From Gemmiger sp. An120 (GTDB lineage: Bacteria > Bacillota > Clostridia > Oscillospirales > Ruminococcaceae), in contig NZ_NFLN01000004.1 of the NCBI RefSeq assembly GCF_002160955.1, forward strand, positions 124,001 to 188,000: DNA of 64,000 nt, written 5' to 3'. How positions within the stretch are numbered: the first letter of the stretch is position 1; each line of letters starts with the position of its first letter. The position numbers and the translations under genes are program-made. Positions 6,483 to 14,785 of this stretch are shown here, one piece after another. Under the pieces are notes generated by a model that had not been told where the DNA came from, ran no database searches, and saw only the letters and a list, made by a program, of their open reading frames with translations.

Positions 6483-9248
6483 TTACTGGTCCCACTTAAA
6501 ATCCGAAGGAAACTCCGAGGGACGATATTCCCAAAGCTCTTGCGGTGTCAAATTCTGACGGCAATACAATTTGTCGGAATTAAGATACATGGAACTATCC
6601 TGGCCCACATCCTGAAAGGCATCAACGAGCCAGCGCATTCGCTCCTCAATTTCTCCCCTCTCCGAATTTAGGTCAAAGCAGAATGCATGTGCCCAGCAAT
6701 GCTTCAATTGCTCGTATTTTAGGCAATACAATTTGTGCAGCGCCGGCGTGTTCGGAATAATGTACTGCCCATCCACATGAAATGCAGCATCCACCACATC
6801 ATCGAGCGCTTCTTTCGCGGTTGGCGAAGCATTTTTACTCTCCGCTAAATATTCCTGATACATCTTCGCAAACAATTCTGCCGCAGCATTTATCGCGCGC
6901 CTCAGTTCGAAGAACTCTTTATCTTGAGCTTCCCAGGTAAACATATATTCATAGGCGATCATGGTCCGGCAGTATTGTGCCATCACCATCAACCCATCGA
7001 GTAAAAATTGATGTCGCTTTTGCTTTACAAATTCGACCAACGGCTCAAAAAGAACTACCGGGGACGGTTCCTGTCCACACTCAAACAGGCTGTTCCACAA
7101 TTCTTCTTCATTTTCGCTTTTGTACTGATCAAACAAGCTGATAAACCTTTTCGCCGCGAAAGTTGCCCAGATTCCTCCATTTCTTTGAATTGCCCACCGC
7201 GAATATATCCACAGCACAATACGGGGGTCATAATTCCATTTTCCCCGTTCTTCATCGTATCGTGGGGATATACCACAGATATGGTTCACCATTCCTCGGC
7301 AACTATCCCTGTTGGGCTTCAACTGCTGCTGAACCATTTCAAAAATGAGAGGGTGAAGATCCAGCGAGCCTTTTTCACCGCTTTCTTGTACCCACCCCAA
7401 ATGAATCAGCCGATTCAAAGTATTTAAATCAGCCGAACTAGTCCAGTGACGATAGTCCTGTTTTTGCACGCCTATCCCACTCAGAGTCCAGACATAGCGC
7501 ATCGCATTTTGTTCTTCGGATGTGAATCTTGCCATGGAAAAAAGGGCTTCAAGGCCCTGACGGATCGTTTCCGCATTGGTCCGCCCATCCTTTTGATAAC
7601 GGATGATCTCTTTCTGATCGAACAGGTTCGCTTTCATCTGCTCCACAGAGATGCCGGATGCAGCCAACTGTTTGCCCAACAGTTCCGTCATCAAAGTGTG
7701 ATAGCCAACTGCTCCCAGTACATCATGCAAAACGTGCGCATCTGTTTCGTCAAGATGGGTTCCCGCATTTTTCTCAAACAACTGGAAGAGCTCAGGCTCT
7801 TCCAACACATCTACATTATACTGCACAACTTGTTGCTCACCAGCCCAGTCGGAAAAATCTGTGCGAGTGGTCACCAGTACATGACAAGGCAAACTCATCA
7901 GCTTCTCCCAATCTTCGCCGGGCAAATCCACATCGTAATTGTCCAGGATCAACAAGGTATGTTCGTTCATCGCAGAGCATACAGCACGAAAGCGTTTTGT
8001 TGTTTTGCCTGTCTGCGACTGGGTATCCTGCTCTGACTGTGTGTCCATCTCCGCGTTTTGCAGCGGTAAATCAGCAAGCAAACCATTGATACTGGCAAGC
8101 TTTCGATAGCGGCAGAAAGACACCGTATCATAAAGCGCATGAGGGCCATAATTCTCCCACGCATATTGCTTGGCTAGCGTGCTTTTTCCGATGCCACCAA
8201 AGCCAGAAAGAATCACGACCTTTTTCCCATTTACAAAGCTCGCCCGGATCCGCTCCAGTTCCTTTTCCCGTCCGATAAACCGGGCCACGTGCTCCACGTT
8301 GGACAAAAGGTATGGTTTTTTCTCGCGAACAAGCTTCAGTGCCTCATCCAATTTCTCTGTCAGTGTATCAGCATTTTCAAACCTGCATGCCACTCTGCAG
8401 CACAATGTATGGTGGAAGATATGGCGAAGGGCCCGCTTTAATTGGGGATTTTGGCTGTTAAAAAGTGGCCCTTCAAATTCCCATTCCGCAAAGATGCTCC
8501 GATCATCACAGCCCGGTTCTCTGCCCATGACCATCCAAAATAAAACGGCCCCTATTGAATAGATATCCGTTTGTTCGCTGATTTGAGAAATCATTTCTCC
8601 CCGAAGTTCTGGTGCAGCCCAGCGGGGGGAGTACGAGAGCACCGGAAGCGTTCCCTCCTGAATATCTTTTTTGCAGACCACACTATCCAAATCAAATAAC
8701 TTAATCGCATTGGGCGCTTCCCGCAGCACCAGAATATTCTCAGGTTTGATGTCCAAATGCAGGAATCCGAGGCTATGATACCTACCAATAGTACCGGCAA
8801 GTGCTTTTGTGATTGCGAAAGCTTCTTCGAGTGTTGACACCTTATATCGATCCAGCGTCTTGCCGTAGTCCAACTCCATGATCATGTAGTGGGTATTGTT
8901 GGCCTCGCACATTTCCAGAGGCATATGAATAGCTGCATTCCCGGTTTCTTCCACACTTTGGAAGTGTCTCTGACGATTGAAGCCCTCTTGAAAGTGCTCT
9001 AATGCTTTTTCTCGTTGGCTTTCGTCCAACCATCTCAATTCCTGACCCTCACGGATCGGCGCTTGCCGGGCCGGATAGCACTCCTTAATCCGCACGCGAT
9101 GTTTGGGAGAGCCGTCACGATATGCCTCATAAACCAAGCAGTTTGCCCCTTGCCCAATTTGCTGGCCGATAATAAACGCATACTGATTTTTGCTGGCGAG
9201 TTCCGTCACCAAAAGCTTTGTGCCACTACGCAAAAAGACTCGTTCCAT
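6483..9248 (-). CDS. Protein kinase-STAND NTPase fusion, 921 aa (probable antiviral sensor)
   Basis: The N-terminal half is a Hanks-type Ser/Thr kinase. It has a glycine loop at 31-38 (IGQGANCL), Lys55 in RIKECYP, a catalytic loop HLDIKPEN at 164-171, DLD in place of DFG at 186-188, and APE at 212-214. A STAND/NB-ARC-type ATPase follows, with Walker A GFGGIGKST near 349-357, Walker B LLILDNYD near 432-439 and a TTRTD sensor near 460-464. The C-terminal 400 residues look alpha-helical and probably serve as the sensor. ATG 9248 has GGAG upstream; the longer frame to 9317 would start upstream of the promoter. STAND proteins with kinase effectors are known in bacterial immunity, and the surrounding CRISPR and nuclease genes fit that role. 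The trigger and phosphorylation target are unknown. Confidence 0.85.
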   Translation of the reverse strand: MERVFLRSGTKLLVTELASKNQYAFIIGQQIGQGANCLVYEAYRDGSPKHRVRIKECYPARQAPIREGQELRWLDESQREKALEHFQEGFNRQRHFQSVEETGNAAIHMPLEMCEANNTHYMIMELDYGKTLDRYKVSTLEEAFAITKALAGTIGRYHSLGFLHLDIKPENILVLREAPNAIKLFDLDSVVCKKDIQEGTLPVLSYSPRWAAPELRGEMISQISEQTDIYSIGAVLFWMVMGREPGCDDRSIFAEWEFEGPLFNSQNPQLKRALRHIFHHTLCCRVACRFENADTLTEKLDEALKLVREKKPYLLSNVEHVARFIGREKELERIRASFVNGKKVVILSGFGGIGKSTLAKQYAWENYGPHALYDTVSFCRYRKLASINGLLADLPLQNAEMDTQSEQDTQSQTGKTTKRFRAVCSAMNEHTLLILDNYDVDLPGEDWEKLMSLPCHVLVTTRTDFSDWAGEQQVVQYNVDVLEEPELFQLFEKNAGTHLDETDAHVLHDVLGAVGYHTLMTELLGKQLAASGISVEQMKANLFDQKEIIRYQKDGRTNAETIRQGLEALFSMARFTSEEQNAMRYVWTLSGIGVQKQDYRHWTSSADLNTLNRLIHLGWVQESGEKGSLDLHPLIFEMVQQQLKPNRDSCRGMVNHICGISPRYDEERGKWNYDPRIVLWIYSRWAIQRNGGIWATFAAKRFISLFDQYKSENEEELWNSLFECGQEPSPVVLFEPLVEFVKQKRHQFLLDGLMVMAQYCRTMIAYEYMFTWEAQDKEFFELRRAINAAAELFAKMYQEYLAESKNASPTAKEALDDVVDAAFHVDGQYIIPNTPALHKLYCLKYEQLKHCWAHAFCFDLNSERGEIEERMRWLVDAFQDVGQDSSMYLNSDKLYCRQNLTPQELWEYRPSEFPSDFKWDQ

Positions 9249-9295
9249 AATTGTCTCCTTTTCTACTAAAGAGTTTTGGGAAAGCTTCCAGGCGC

Positions 9296-9336
9296 AGTAT
9301 AGCAAGCGGCCTTGCAATGTTGTAATTTTCGTTGCG
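9296..9336 (-). promoter_or_regulatory. Kinase-STAND promoter with shared 16-bp box, copy 2
   Basis: CGCAACGAAAATTACA (9336-9321), a 19-nt gap and TATACT (9301-9296) match the promoter at 6382-6422 in both sequence and spacing. The box begins directly after the stop codon of the upstream gene at 9337. Confidence 0.72.
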
Positions 9337-10530
9337 TCAGAGTTCTTCGTCCTCCATTGCCTCTGCTAAAATTTCACGAAAACAGTCAAGCGGGTTGTCT
9401 TCCTTCGCCGAAAAGAGAAACAGCCAGTCAAATGGATTTCCATAATAAAGGGGTGGTAATCCAGCCGTATTCAACCGGTCATTCATTTCCTGAATATAGG
9501 CATCCAGTTCCAACATTTTGCCGGTTCGTTTTGCCTGCCGCCACAGGTAATATGAGCCAAGCAAAATGATCATTTTACGCAGTTCTTCAAAGCTCGGATT
9601 TTTCTTTGAGAAAACAGATGCTTCCGGAAAATTGGTTCGTATCTCGCTGGGGAGGCAAGTATCTTTTATGATGGAACGTTTTCCTTTATTGCCGTTCTTC
9701 GCCTTCGGATCGATGTCAGTAATCACACAGACCATTGCCTCATTGGTATCATGAGGACGTCGCCGTTCTTCATTCAGATCCGCATCTTTATTCCCACGGG
9801 ACTTTCGTGGACCTGTATTCAGAATACTGCTCCAATCAGGTCGTTCTGCGATTTCCCTGTCTACTTCTCCGGTTTTTTCCGCGTTCCCCTTTACTTTTTG
9901 AATAAGGTCTTGCAAGACTTCTCTGGCAGACTTGTTTTGTACTGTAAAATTGTAAAAATGCCTTTTCCAGTATTCTTTCAGTTCATCAGATGTTTTTATA
10001 TCATCCAAGTTTTGTTGCAACACCCGCGTATAGACAGTCTGCTCGTCGGTTCCTTCTGCAGAAGGATATTGTTTCAACAAGCTTTGCCAAACTGTCCAGC
10101 TCAATCCTTCTTTCAGGCAAAATTCCGCCGTATACTCTTCCAGCCGGCGTGGATACAAGCCACGATCCAGATATACTTTTTGAAAAAGCCGATTTGTTTG
10201 CTCCACATTCAAATGAAGAGCAAATGCTACGCGAAGCATAAGATCCCGGCTATGCTCTCCCTTTTTAGGGCCAGCTTTAGAAAACCAATTTCGTACCGTA
10301 TTCGGATTGATGTCAATACCCTCCGCTCGGCATCTATCTTTCAAGTATTGTGACGCACCGCTTTCACTAATGCCACATTCCTCCGCAATAAATCGCGATA
10401 GACGCGCACCGAAGGCCGCCTTTCCAGAACGCTTCTGCAAGAATTCAAGAACTTTTTCCCCAACGTCGTTCTCGCTTCCATCCAACTCCCACAATCCGTT
10501 TTCCCAGACTTGTGTACGGTTGTCCTCCAT
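9337..10530 (-). CDS. Uncharacterised putative DNA-binding protein, 397 aa
   Basis: No named family is recognised. The first 130 residues look like a DNA-binding region: helical, with EECGISESGASQYLKDR and NTVRNWFSKAGPKKGE, resembling a helix-turn-helix followed by a basic turn. The middle (about residues 205-275) is charged and low in hydrophobics, probably a flexible linker. The C-terminal 110 residues (FEELRKMIILLGSYYLWRQA followed by NPFDWLFLFSA) form a second, aromatic-rich helical domain. AAAAGGAG precedes ATG 10530. It lies between the WYL protein and the kinase-STAND gene on the same strand, so a regulatory role in the defence block is plausible but unproven. Confidence 0.7.
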   Translation of the reverse strand: MEDNRTQVWENGLWELDGSENDVGEKVLEFLQKRSGKAAFGARLSRFIAEECGISESGASQYLKDRCRAEGIDINPNTVRNWFSKAGPKKGEHSRDLMLRVAFALHLNVEQTNRLFQKVYLDRGLYPRRLEEYTAEFCLKEGLSWTVWQSLLKQYPSAEGTDEQTVYTRVLQQNLDDIKTSDELKEYWKRHFYNFTVQNKSAREVLQDLIQKVKGNAEKTGEVDREIAERPDWSSILNTGPRKSRGNKDADLNEERRRPHDTNEAMVCVITDIDPKAKNGNKGKRSIIKDTCLPSEIRTNFPEASVFSKKNPSFEELRKMIILLGSYYLWRQAKRTGKMLELDAYIQEMNDRLNTAGLPPLYYGNPFDWLFLFSAKEDNPLDCFREILAEAMEDEEL

Positions 10531-10549
10531 TGTGTACTCCTTTTACTTT

Positions 10550-10561
10550 TTGTTCCAACAA
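10550..10561. promoter_or_regulatory. Candidate TTGTTCCA operator upstream of the 397-aa gene
   Basis: TTGTTCCAACAA is a near-palindrome 20 bp upstream of the start at 10530. Related GGAACAA motifs occur at 12391-12410 and 12444-12452 before the RHH-WYL gene, suggesting a common regulator, possibly that protein itself. Confidence 0.4.
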
Positions 10562-10727
10562 TGTTTTGAAATTTGACAGCCACAGTTCCGCATTGGATTA
10601 CTTTTCTTATTGATCATTTCCATCATTTTGAATTCAACTTTACACCGAGCCTATTTTCAAGGCTCACGCGTTTCCGGATTCCGCCCGCAGTACAAAACAC
10701 TCGGACGGTTGCTCCGCACTGAACTGC

Positions 10728-11138
10728 TTATCTTTTTCCCTGCCAAGATGTACGCCGTTTGGATAGGTCAGAATAACCGCCACAAATCTTCCGTTTCCAA
10801 TGGGAACTCAAGCGTTTTTTGCGCACCACGCAAAGGTGTGTCGCTCGGCTTGACAACAAACCTTCTTCCGCCGTCTTTCGGCAAAGCGCAAAACCGTCCT
10901 CCTCCCTGTCCCATCCAGAAGCGTTCGGAGCACAAAGTACAATCTCATCGCTGAGCGTCCACTGTGCTGCGTTTGACTGTTTCTGTGAACTTTCCTCAAT
11001 ATTCTCTGGTGGCAGACTCATCTGCGGTTCCGGTTCGGATAAGAAGTCGAGTACCGTGTCCCCCGTAGTCTCGGCAGTTGCGGACCGCGGTACTGCGGCA
11101 GTTTCTGGCTTCGCAGCAGGAGCTGGAGCAGATTTCAA
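10728..11138 (-). CDS. Doubtful small ORF downstream of the WYL gene, 136 aa
   Basis: The frame starts at TTG 11138 with GGAAGA upstream and encodes a Pro/Ala-rich N-terminal stretch, then an acidic region and a basic tail (KKRLSSHWKRKICGGYSDLS). No family is recognised. The same frame continues upstream through a single TAG at about 11164 into a 38-codon ORF (MPQSNMGAELQSRRKKTANI...) that overlaps the 3' end of the WYL gene. It may therefore be a longer gene broken by a nonsense codon, or simply a chance frame. The opposite strand also carries a long frame here, so coding status is uncertain. Confidence 0.35.
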   Translation of the reverse strand: MKSAPAPAAKPETAAVPRSATAETTGDTVLDFLSEPEPQMSLPPENIEESSQKQSNAAQWTLSDEIVLCAPNASGWDREEDGFALCRKTAEEGLLSSRATHLCVVRKKRLSSHWKRKICGGYSDLSKRRTSWQGKR

Positions 11139-11253
11139 ATCTTCCAGCCCCGCGGCAAAGGCCTACGATAATTTGAAAGCGATCAAAACCATACTCTGTA
11201 TGTTGCCTGTGATATTTTGGATGTTCGCTGTCTTTTTTCTTCTGCTTTGCAGT

Positions 11254-12378
11254 TCAGCGCCCATATTGCTCTGCGGCATGTCTGTATCGCTCCGCAAAAT
11301 TTTCTGCCAGGTTAGAGGGCGCCAAAATTCGCGCCTCCTCTCCAAACTGAAAGAAATAGACTTTTGCTTGTTGTTGCGTGCAAGAAAACTCAAAGGTATT
11401 GTTGTCCAATTCCACGCGGCGTTCTGGCCGCAAATGAAGGATTGTGTCATACAGGCTTTTGCCTGTTTCCGTCAAATAGACCGTAACTTTTTCTTCCCTG
11501 TTTACATCAAACAGATACGGAACCCCTTTATTTTCGATCGCATTCCTGATTTCTGCACATTCCTCTTTTGTCAAGCCCCCGCTTTCTCTTAAAAATGAAA
11601 ACTTCGCTATACGACTAAGTCGCAGGGACGCTATTCGCCATTCTTTTTCGTTGATGCGCCGACTTTTTACTACCAGATAGTTATATAAGTGTTCCGAATC
11701 CAAACAATGACCGTAAGGTTTGATATAAAGCGTATAGTTTTCCTCTTTGTTTTTTATTTGGATTTTCATTTGGCAGCGGTCTTTCATAGCCTGTTCAAAT
11801 TGATCCAGAAGCTCCCTCCAGTAAATGCGTTCTCTCTGATGATAAGGATAGGTGGCATACTCTTCAAGCAGTGCGTTCATGTAACGCCTTACGTTGCCTT
11901 TGTAATATTCACTTTCCATCTGGCCCTCTTCAGATGCCAGATAGTCCAAGTTTTCCTTGTTTACACGTATCTGAAAACTCTTTTTCGGTTCCTTCACAGC
12001 AATTCTATCCACTGTCTTTTCATTGGCGGACAGATCCAACGAATCAATTTCTTCCTGTTGATCGATCTCTTGTAAAGCGCGAATCAACGCTTCTGCTATG
12101 GCTTCTCCCCCCGCAATCTGCTCTAAAGCCTTTTCCAGCCGTTGCTTTTTTTCATTTTGAATTCGACCAACAGAAGCCTGAGCGATCCCGTACAGGTTCA
12201 GCAGTAAACGATTTACAAAGCCGGAACCCAGTTCTTTCGTTCCGGTAAAGCGTTCTGCATCCTGCAATAAGACATCATACGCACGTCTGCTCAAACAAAT
12301 CCTCTGTTTGTTTTCGAACCGATTGGAGGGATCCTCCAACTGCTGCTTATATTCTTTTTTTACATCTTTAAACTGCAC
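11254..12378 (-). CDS. Ribbon-helix-helix plus WYL domain protein (WYL1-like CRISPR accessory), 374 aa
   Basis: The N-terminus (about residues 22-70, KQRICLSRRAYDVLLQDAER ... FVNRLLLNLYG) resembles a ribbon-helix-helix DNA-binding fold. The second half carries a WYL domain (about 235-290, LYIKPYGHCLDSEHLYNYLV) and a WCX-like C-terminal tail. RHH-WYL proteins (WYL1) accompany type VI-D CRISPR loci and bind RNA or modulate Cas13d; no Cas13 is seen here, but a III-D-like locus begins 1.5 kb away. It starts at GTG 12378 with GAAGGTG upstream. The promoter carries GGAACAA motifs, including a palindrome between promoter and start, which suggests autoregulation. A role in sensing ligand or nucleic acid to control the defence block is an inference. 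Confidence 0.72.
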   Translation of the reverse strand: MQFKDVKKEYKQQLEDPSNRFENKQRICLSRRAYDVLLQDAERFTGTKELGSGFVNRLLLNLYGIAQASVGRIQNEKKQRLEKALEQIAGGEAIAEALIRALQEIDQQEEIDSLDLSANEKTVDRIAVKEPKKSFQIRVNKENLDYLASEEGQMESEYYKGNVRRYMNALLEEYATYPYHQRERIYWRELLDQFEQAMKDRCQMKIQIKNKEENYTLYIKPYGHCLDSEHLYNYLVVKSRRINEKEWRIASLRLSRIAKFSFLRESGGLTKEECAEIRNAIENKGVPYLFDVNREEKVTVYLTETGKSLYDTILHLRPERRVELDNNTFEFSCTQQQAKVYFFQFGEEARILAPSNLAENFAERYRHAAEQYGR

Positions 12379-12390
12379 AAAATCACCTTC

Positions 12391-12452
12391 TTGTTCCAGT
12401 GCTGGAACGAAATATATCTAATATTATCATTTTTCTTGCTAAATTGGAACAA
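12391..12452 (-). promoter_or_regulatory. RHH-WYL gene promoter with GTTCCAG palindrome
   Basis: On the minus strand, TTGTTC (12452-12447), an 18-nt spacer and GATAAT (12428-12423) form the promoter. TTGGAACAA covers the -35, and the palindrome GTTCCAG-TG-CTGGAAC (12393-12408) lies between -10 and start codon. The pair looks like an autoregulatory operator set. Confidence 0.5.
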
Positions 12453-12568
12453 ATCGCTCATTAATACTCCCCCTACAAATTCCATCAGCCGTGCTGTACA
12501 ATGAACTTGCAATAGGGAAACACACCATCCAAGATGCCCCAGCCATAGAGGCAGAAAGAGAGGGAACC

Positions 12569-12949
12569 ATGAGCCGTATGACCAGCCAGCAGCGAGCTCA
12601 ATGCCACGCCATCATTCATGCAGCCAGCGCCGGATGCGCTGTAGTAGGCGCCGGTTTGGCCCAAATCCCGATGGCCGACCGTTTCGCCATCACTCCCGTG
12701 CAGATCACCATGACCATCGCGCTCGGACGGGTGTTTAACGTCGAGCTGAGCAGAAGCGCGGCCGCTTCCCAGATCCTGTCCGCCATGGGCACCAACCTTG
12801 GACGCGGGGTTTCACAGGTGTTGGTCGCACGAATCCCGGTCATGGGCAATGTCGTGAATGCCGCTACGGCTGCCACCGTGACCGAGATGCTGGGCTGGGC
12901 GGTAGCGGAAAACTTCGCCAAAGCATACGCCCGGGAACTGGCCGTATAA
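12569..12949 (+). CDS. Small hydrophobic DUF697/YcjF-like protein, 126 aa
   Basis: First gene of a three-gene plus-strand operon between the WYL gene and CRISPR array 1. After a short polar start it consists of glycine/alanine-rich amphipathic or membrane helices (IHAASAGCAVVGAGLAQIPM, ALGRVFNVELSRSAAASQIL, NAATAATVTEMLGWAVAENF). The pattern resembles the colicin-like DUF697 domain found in YcjF and GTPase-associated proteins: ADxxAITPVQxxM followed by a short loop and a glycine-rich helical hairpin. ATG 12569 follows GAGAGGGAACC. DUF697 proteins associate with membranes, so a membrane-perturbing effector is imaginable, but nothing in the sequence demonstrates it. Confidence 0.65.
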   Translation: MSRMTSQQRAQCHAIIHAASAGCAVVGAGLAQIPMADRFAITPVQITMTIALGRVFNVELSRSAAASQILSAMGTNLGRGVSQVLVARIPVMGNVVNAATAATVTEMLGWAVAENFAKAYARELAV

Positions 12950-13050
12950 GGAAGATCCCCATCAGGCATGCCCCTCATACAGGGGGCAATATTTCAATCC
13001 ATCGAATGAAATATCCAACCGTAAAAACAGCCAAAACAGGAGGAAAAAGT

Positions 13051-13281
13051 ATGCAAATCGAGAAGCTGAAAGTGGCCGAAGTAGGCAGCATGGTGGGAGC
13101 GATTGCTCTCGGAGCAGTGCACATTGGGCTGCGTTTGCAGCGGGATCCGGATGGACTTTCCCGTGCCGTGGACACGCTGCAAAAAGGAATGCAGTTTGCG
13201 GGCCAGATAGCGAACAACTTCTGCACGGCAACGGGTGCCGAACTGGCAGAAAGTGTATCGCTCGGAGAATTGGTGCAGTGA
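13051..13281 (+). CDS. Uncharacterised small protein, 76 aa
   Basis: This starts at ATG 13051 behind a strong CAGGAGG site, 100 bp after the DUF697-like gene. It begins with a charged stretch (MQIEKLKVAEVG), then a short hydrophobic glycine-rich helix (SMVGAIALGAVHIGL), a charged segment and a second amphipathic helix. No family is recognised. Cotranscription with its neighbours and similar amphipathic character suggest a membrane-associated partner of the 126-aa protein. Confidence 0.6.
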   Translation: MQIEKLKVAEVGSMVGAIALGAVHIGLRLQRDPDGLSRAVDTLQKGMQFAGQIANNFCTATGAELAESVSLGELVQ

Positions 13282-13336
13282 TCCGGACCCTGCGCAGATC
13301 CACAAAACCAGTATCAAACGCTCGGGGGGTGCTGTT

Positions 13337-13699
13337 ATGAAAAAAGTACTGTGGGTATCCAGGCACCAGATGACGCCGGAACAACTTGCGGATCTGGAGC
13401 GGGTAATGCAGGATCAGGTCGAGTTGCTGCAATACAAGGACACTTTAAAAACTGTAGACGAACTGAAGCCCCTTCTGCCGCAAGTGCAGGCGATTGCTGT
13501 TGTTCTGCCTCTGGAAATGGTTGCTCAGTTAATGCCGCTGGCGGGCGATCGTCCTGTGCTGCAATCCGTTTCACGGCGTATTCCCTCGGGGCGGATGCTC
13601 CACCTGGCAGACGGCAGGGCCGAAGAAGAATTTGTGTTTGAGCATAATGGCTGGCAGCAAATCGTACATCTGCAACTTCAGCTGAAGTTGCTAAGTTAA
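13337..13699 (+). CDS. Uncharacterised Rossmann-like small protein next to CRISPR array 1, 120 aa
   Basis: It begins MKKVLWVSRHQMTPEQLADL, giving a beta strand, a short loop and a helix. It continues with alternating strands and helices (VQAIAVVLPLEMVAQLMPL) and a final beta-rich part. The opening resembles the small Csx20-like and other CRISPR/ICE-linked proteins beginning with KxLLxxxHxxTPEQ, but identity cannot be established by eye. Start ATG 13337 follows GGGGGGT. It is the last gene before a terminator and array 1. A nucleotide- or ligand-binding function is only a fold-level guess. Confidence 0.6.
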   Translation: MKKVLWVSRHQMTPEQLADLERVMQDQVELLQYKDTLKTVDELKPLLPQVQAIAVVLPLEMVAQLMPLAGDRPVLQSVSRRIPSGRMLHLADGRAEEEFVFEHNGWQQIVHLQLQLKLLS

Positions 13700-13813
13700 A
13701 GCGCTTATATCTGACAGGTGTACGCACTCCGTTTAACAAACAGAAGCATATGCCAGACAGCAACAACATCGTTTTGAACATTCTCTCGAGCATCGGCGCC
13801 AGACAAAAAGGTT

Positions 13814-13868
13814 AAAAAGAAAGCTATCCATTGTACGAATATTGCACAATGAATAGCTTTTCTTTTTT
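13814..13868. terminator. Bidirectional terminator between the small-gene operon and CRISPR array 1
   Basis: AAAAAGAAAGCTATCCATTGT pairs with ACAATGAATAGCTTTTCTTTTT with few mismatches, with A and T tracts on both sides. It would end the rightward three-gene operon and also the leftward array 1 transcript. Confidence 0.8.
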
Positions 13869-14444
13869 GTTTCCTGTGAGGGGTGTGGGGCGCATCTTAG
13901 ACCATCAAGACAAGGTAGCGCAAAGACAAGACGAGTTACTGTCCCCGTGAGGGGTGTGAAGCGCATCATCCCGAGGTAGATATTGTCGCGTGCTTCTTCC
14001 GTTACTGTCCCCGTGAGGGGTGTGGAGCGCATCCCAAAACTTCGGCACCCTCCACCGGCACCTGTCCGGGTTACTGTCCCCGTGAGGGGTGTGGAGCGCA
14101 TCATTGCCGGATCCATCGCAAAGGGGCAGGAATTCAAGGTTACTGTCCCCGTGAGGGGTGTGAAGCGCATCGAGGGATTCGAATTAAGATTCCAATTTCC
14201 TGCGGGTTACTGTCCCCGTGAGGGGTGTGAAGCGCATCTGGTGATGATTGGGTACACTTTACTTGCGAACTTAGGTTACTGTCCCCGTAAGGGGTGTGAA
14301 GCGCATCTCAAATAAGCGAGACAAACCTTCTTGTGCGGGCGAGTTACTGTCCCCGTGAGGGGTGTGAAGCGCATCCCGGCACCGACGGCGCGGTGAACGG
14401 CACCGCCGGTTGTTACTGTCCCCGTGAGGGGTGTGAAGCGCATC
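13864..14444 (-). CRISPR. CRISPR array 1: nine 33-nt repeats, eight spacers, read on the minus strand
   Basis: On the plus strand repeats begin GTTACTGTCCCCGTGAGGGG and end with GTGAAGCGCATC. They start at 13935, 14001, 14070, 14139, 14206, 14275, 14343 and 14412; a ninth, degenerate copy occupies 13864-13896. Spacers are 33-38 nt. In crRNA sense (minus strand) repeats end in ACAGTAAC, which would be the 8-nt 5' handle, and contain the stem CCCC-TCAC-GGGG. The degenerate copy marks the leader-distal end at the left, so the leader is at the right next to cas10. Two repeats carry GTGGAGC and one GTAAGGGG variants. Confidence 0.96.
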
Positions 14445-14650
14445 AGCAAATTTACACAAAAGCATTCTGTTGTGTTTGTGAAAACCTTCTGATTCTTACT
14501 TATTAGAATAGCACACATTGTATCTGCGTGCAAGACAATTTTGTTGAAACATGACAAAACTGCTCCTTACTGTTTGGAATGCGAATGGTGCGAACCCATG
14601 TTTTTTCTACTTTATAAAAGGGTAAAAATTGAAGCTTCGCACCAGATAAT
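14445..14650 (-). promoter_or_regulatory. Leader and promoter of CRISPR array 1
   Basis: On the minus strand a promoter TTGCAC-17 nt-TATTCT lies about 70 nt before the first repeat, and the leader ends TTTTGTGTAAATTTGCTGATGC at the repeat junction. A 9-bp inverted repeat TGGTGCGAA/TTCGCACCA (14586-14594 and 14636-14644) lies 141 nt from the first repeat. The same promoter layout, junction and inverted repeat occur in the leader of array 2. Confidence 0.75.
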
Positions 14651-14785
14651 CGCTACCAATTACGAATCCATAGTACTTTTCAAATCAGAAAATTCAAAAC
14701 AAAAAAACGTCAAAGCTCTGTCACAAATCGTGAAATATGCTACAATAAGGACATCAGCCGCCAGTATTCGGGGAGGATATTACGT

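Noticed and set aside
6407-9336. The 16-bp repeats as target-site duplications of an insertion
   Set aside because: Both copies are at the same distance from a TATACT and have no inverted repeats next to them; promoter boxes explain them better.
10819-11592. 257-aa plus-strand frame
   Set aside because: It is antisense to the RHH-WYL gene and its downstream ORF and has no ribosome-binding site or domain; treated as a shadow.
13733-14557. Open frames across CRISPR array 1 with repeated TPLTGTVT or VTVPVRGVERI peptides
   Set aside because: They are translations of the CRISPR repeats; periodicity matches repeat plus spacer and there is no start signal.
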